A stretch of DNA of 6,652 nt from positions 1-6,652 of the forward strand of contig DQVZ01000218.1 in assembly GCA_015661465.1 (NCBI GenBank), given 5' to 3'. Positions within the stretch are counted from its first letter, which is position 1; each line of letters opens with the position of its first letter. This DNA is from Aquifex aeolicus. GTDB lineage: Bacteria > Aquificota > Aquificia > Aquificales > Aquificaceae. The translations under genes and the position numbers were made by a program. The notes beneath the pieces were generated by a model. That model saw only the letters and a program-made list of their open reading frames with translations, did not search any database and was not told the DNA's origin. Below are positions 4,955 to 6,652 of this stretch, piece by piece.

Positions 4955-6652
4955 ATGCGCGATACATCACATCAAGCTCACCATACAACCCACGATAAGC
5001 ATACTAAACAAGAACATAAACACCATCATGATTTAGAGGAGATTAAACTGAAAGCCATAATAACCACTATTCTCTCTATCCCTGTGGTTATACTCTCCGT
5101 AAAGATTACGGAAATTCCCTTCGCCGATCACTTGGTTTTAATCATCTCAACTGCCGCTTTCATATACGGAGGAAGTTTTTTCATAAAAGGTTCTGTTCTT
5201 GAAATAAAGAAGAGAAAACCTGGGATGATGACTCTCGTAGCTCTTGCCATAACGGTGGCCTATGTATACAGTTTGTTTGCATTCTTCTCAGGAAGAGCTT
5301 CTTTTTTCTGGGAAATCACCACCCTTATAGCTGTAATGCTTTGGGGACATTGGATTGAAATGAAATCGGTTTTGAGTGCAGGAAGAGCCTTAGAAGAACT
5401 TGTAAAGCTTATGCCCACAAAGGCAAATCTTATAAAGGGAGAAAAAATCATAGAGGTTCCTGTGTCCAGTTTAAAACCCGGAGATAAAGTGCTTGTAAAG
5501 CCAGGCGAGAAAATACCCGCGGACGGAGTAGTTGTAGAGGGTATTACTTACGTTGATGAATCTCTACTTACAGGAGAATCAAAACCCGTTCCAAAAAAGG
5601 TGGGTGATAAAGTTATCGCAGGAGCTATAAACCTCGAAGGTTCCTTAAAGTTACAGGTAGAGAAAACGGAAGAAGATAGCTATCTAAGTCAGGTAATGAA
5701 GTTAATTAAGGAAGCCCAAGAATCTAAGACAGAGCTTCAAAATCTCGCAGATAAAGTAGCTTTTTATTTAACAATAATAGCGATTATAGCAAGCGGTATC
5801 TCTTTTACTATCTGGCAATTTATGAGCGGAAATACAGCATTCGCCGTTGAGAGAGCCGTCACAGTTATGGTTATTGCCTGTCCTCACGCTCTGGGACTGG
5901 CCATTCCACTCGTAGTTTCCGTATCTACTTCTTATTCTGCCAAAAAGGGAATTCTTATCAGAAATAGGTTAGCTCTTGAAAAAGCAAAAGGGGTTAATGC
6001 TGTAGTTTTTGATAAAACGGGAACACTGACCCAAGGAAAATTCGGAGTAAATGAAATAATATGTTCTATTGATAAAAAGGAATTTTTAAAAATTGTTACT
6101 TCGGTAGAAAAATATTCGGAGCACAGTTTAGCTAAAGCGGTAGTTAATTACGCTTTAGAGAACGGAGTTCATCCTGAGAGTGTACAGAGCTTTAAGGCCT
6201 TCCCTGGGAAAGGTATCTACGCTAAATTTGAGGGAAAGGAAATTTTCATAGGAAATATTGAATTTTTAAAGGAAAAGAAAATAAAGCTCAAAGAAGAAAT
6301 TTTAAAGAAGTCTGAAGAACTATTATCCAAGGGAAGTATGGTAATATTCGTTGCAGTAGACCGAGAATTGGTAGGGGCAATAGCCTTATCGGACAAGATA
6401 AGAAAAGAATCTTACAAAGCTATAAGGGAACTCAAAGAGATGGGAAAGAGAATAATTATGATTACAGGTGATGATGAGAAGGTAGCGGAAAATGTAGCCA
6501 AAGAACTTAAAATAGACGAGTTCTTCGCGAGAGTTCTTCCTCATGAAAAGTCCCAAAAAATAAAAGAGCTCCAAAAAAGGGGATTTAAGGTAGCTATGGT
6601 GGGAGATGGTATAAACGACGCGCCAGCGTTGGTTCAAGCGGATATAGGCATA
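4955..6652 (+). CDS. copB: CopB-type (CPH) heavy-metal P1B-ATPase, 3' end cut by window
   Basis: This inner-membrane ATPase exports copper or a similar soft metal. The open frame runs 566 codons to the window edge with no stop. It begins with a histidine-rich, probably cytoplasmic tail (9 His among the first 25 residues) instead of a CxxC metal-binding domain. Hydrophobic segments follow at about 32-49 and 59-78, then two more before the GHWIEM helix end. Next come the actuator motif TGES (206-209), two further helices, the membrane metal site CPH (309-311), the phosphorylated aspartate D353 in DKTGT, the nucleotide-domain SEHSLA (388-393), TGD (504-506) and the hinge GDGINDAP (550-557). CPH plus a His tail is characteristic of CopB/P1B-3 pumps such as Aquifex CtrA3, rather than CPC CopA pumps. 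The usual HP pair after SE is His-Ser here (H390-S391). The last two membrane helices lie outside the window. It is transcribed divergently from the hemD-lpxC operon. Confidence 0.95.
   Translation, partial: MRDTSHQAHHTTHDKHTKQEHKHHHDLEEIKLKAIITTILSIPVVILSVKITEIPFADHLVLIISTAAFIYGGSFFIKGSVLEIKKRKPGMMTLVALAITVAYVYSLFAFFSGRASFFWEITTLIAVMLWGHWIEMKSVLSAGRALEELVKLMPTKANLIKGEKIIEVPVSSLKPGDKVLVKPGEKIPADGVVVEGITYVDESLLTGESKPVPKKVGDKVIAGAINLEGSLKLQVEKTEEDSYLSQVMKLIKEAQESKTELQNLADKVAFYLTIIAIIASGISFTIWQFMSGNTAFAVERAVTVMVIACPHALGLAIPLVVSVSTSYSAKKGILIRNRLALEKAKGVNAVVFDKTGTLTQGKFGVNEIICSIDKKEFLKIVTSVEKYSEHSLAKAVVNYALENGVHPESVQSFKAFPGKGIYAKFEGKEIFIGNIEFLKEKKIKLKEEILKKSEELLSKGSMVIFVAVDRELVGAIALSDKIRKESYKAIRELKEMGKRIIMITGDDEKVAENVAKELKIDEFFARVLPHEKSQKIKELQKRGFKVAMVGDGINDAPALVQADIGI

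Noticed and set aside
5260..5451. Minus-strand open frame of 63 codons
   Set aside because: It lies antisense within the well-supported copper ATPase and shows no recognisable motif.
6386..6637. Minus-strand open frame of 83 codons
   Set aside because: It is antisense to the conserved nucleotide-binding region of the ATPase, so it is a shadow frame.

Overview
The window looks like a piece of a thermophilic bacterial chromosome from the Aquificales, probably Aquificaceae and close to Aquifex. Three things suggest this. First, the LpxC protein aligns without gaps through its catalytic region to what I remember of Aquifex aeolicus LpxC, with the key residues at the same numbers (E73, H74, H226, D230, H253), yet it differs at many other positions, so this is a relative rather than A. 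aeolicus itself. Second, the proteins are rich in K, E and I and are compact. Third, arginine is encoded mostly by AGA/AGG and isoleucine often by ATA, at a fairly low GC content (judged by eye, not computed). LpxC marks the organism as Gram-negative with lipid A.

Layout: (1) 1-1985, plus strand: the end-to-end body of an MlaF-type ABC ATPase (5' edge cut by the window), a short BioH-like alpha/beta hydrolase and a BioC-like methyltransferase. The last two overlap by 41 bases. (2) 1986-2019: a short convergent gap with no convincing terminator. (3) 4861 down to 2020, minus strand: a tight four-gene operon comprising a stand-alone aminoglycoside-phosphotransferase-fold kinase, hemD (uroporphyrinogen-III synthase), lpxC, and a 102-residue receiver-like protein that lacks the phosphorylatable aspartate. 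Two of the three junctions are ATGA overlaps and the third is a 24-base gap. (4) 4862-4954: a divergent 93-base promoter region with a perfect 12-base palindrome. (5) 4955 to the window end, plus strand: a CopB-type (CPH) heavy-metal P1B-ATPase with a histidine-rich N-terminus. It is cut off by the window edge after the GDGIND hinge motif.

Functionally, the plus-strand block joins outer-membrane lipid trafficking (MlaF) to the BioC/BioH step pair that makes the pimeloyl moiety of biotin. The minus-strand operon joins tetrapyrrole synthesis (HemD) and the committed step of lipid A synthesis (LpxC) to two uncharacterised proteins, one kinase-like and one pseudo-receiver. The most promising candidate for new biology is the pseudo-receiver protein that is translationally coupled to lpxC, because LpxC abundance or activity is a known control point of envelope growth in other bacteria. 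No RNA genes, mobile elements, CRISPR arrays or large repeats were seen.
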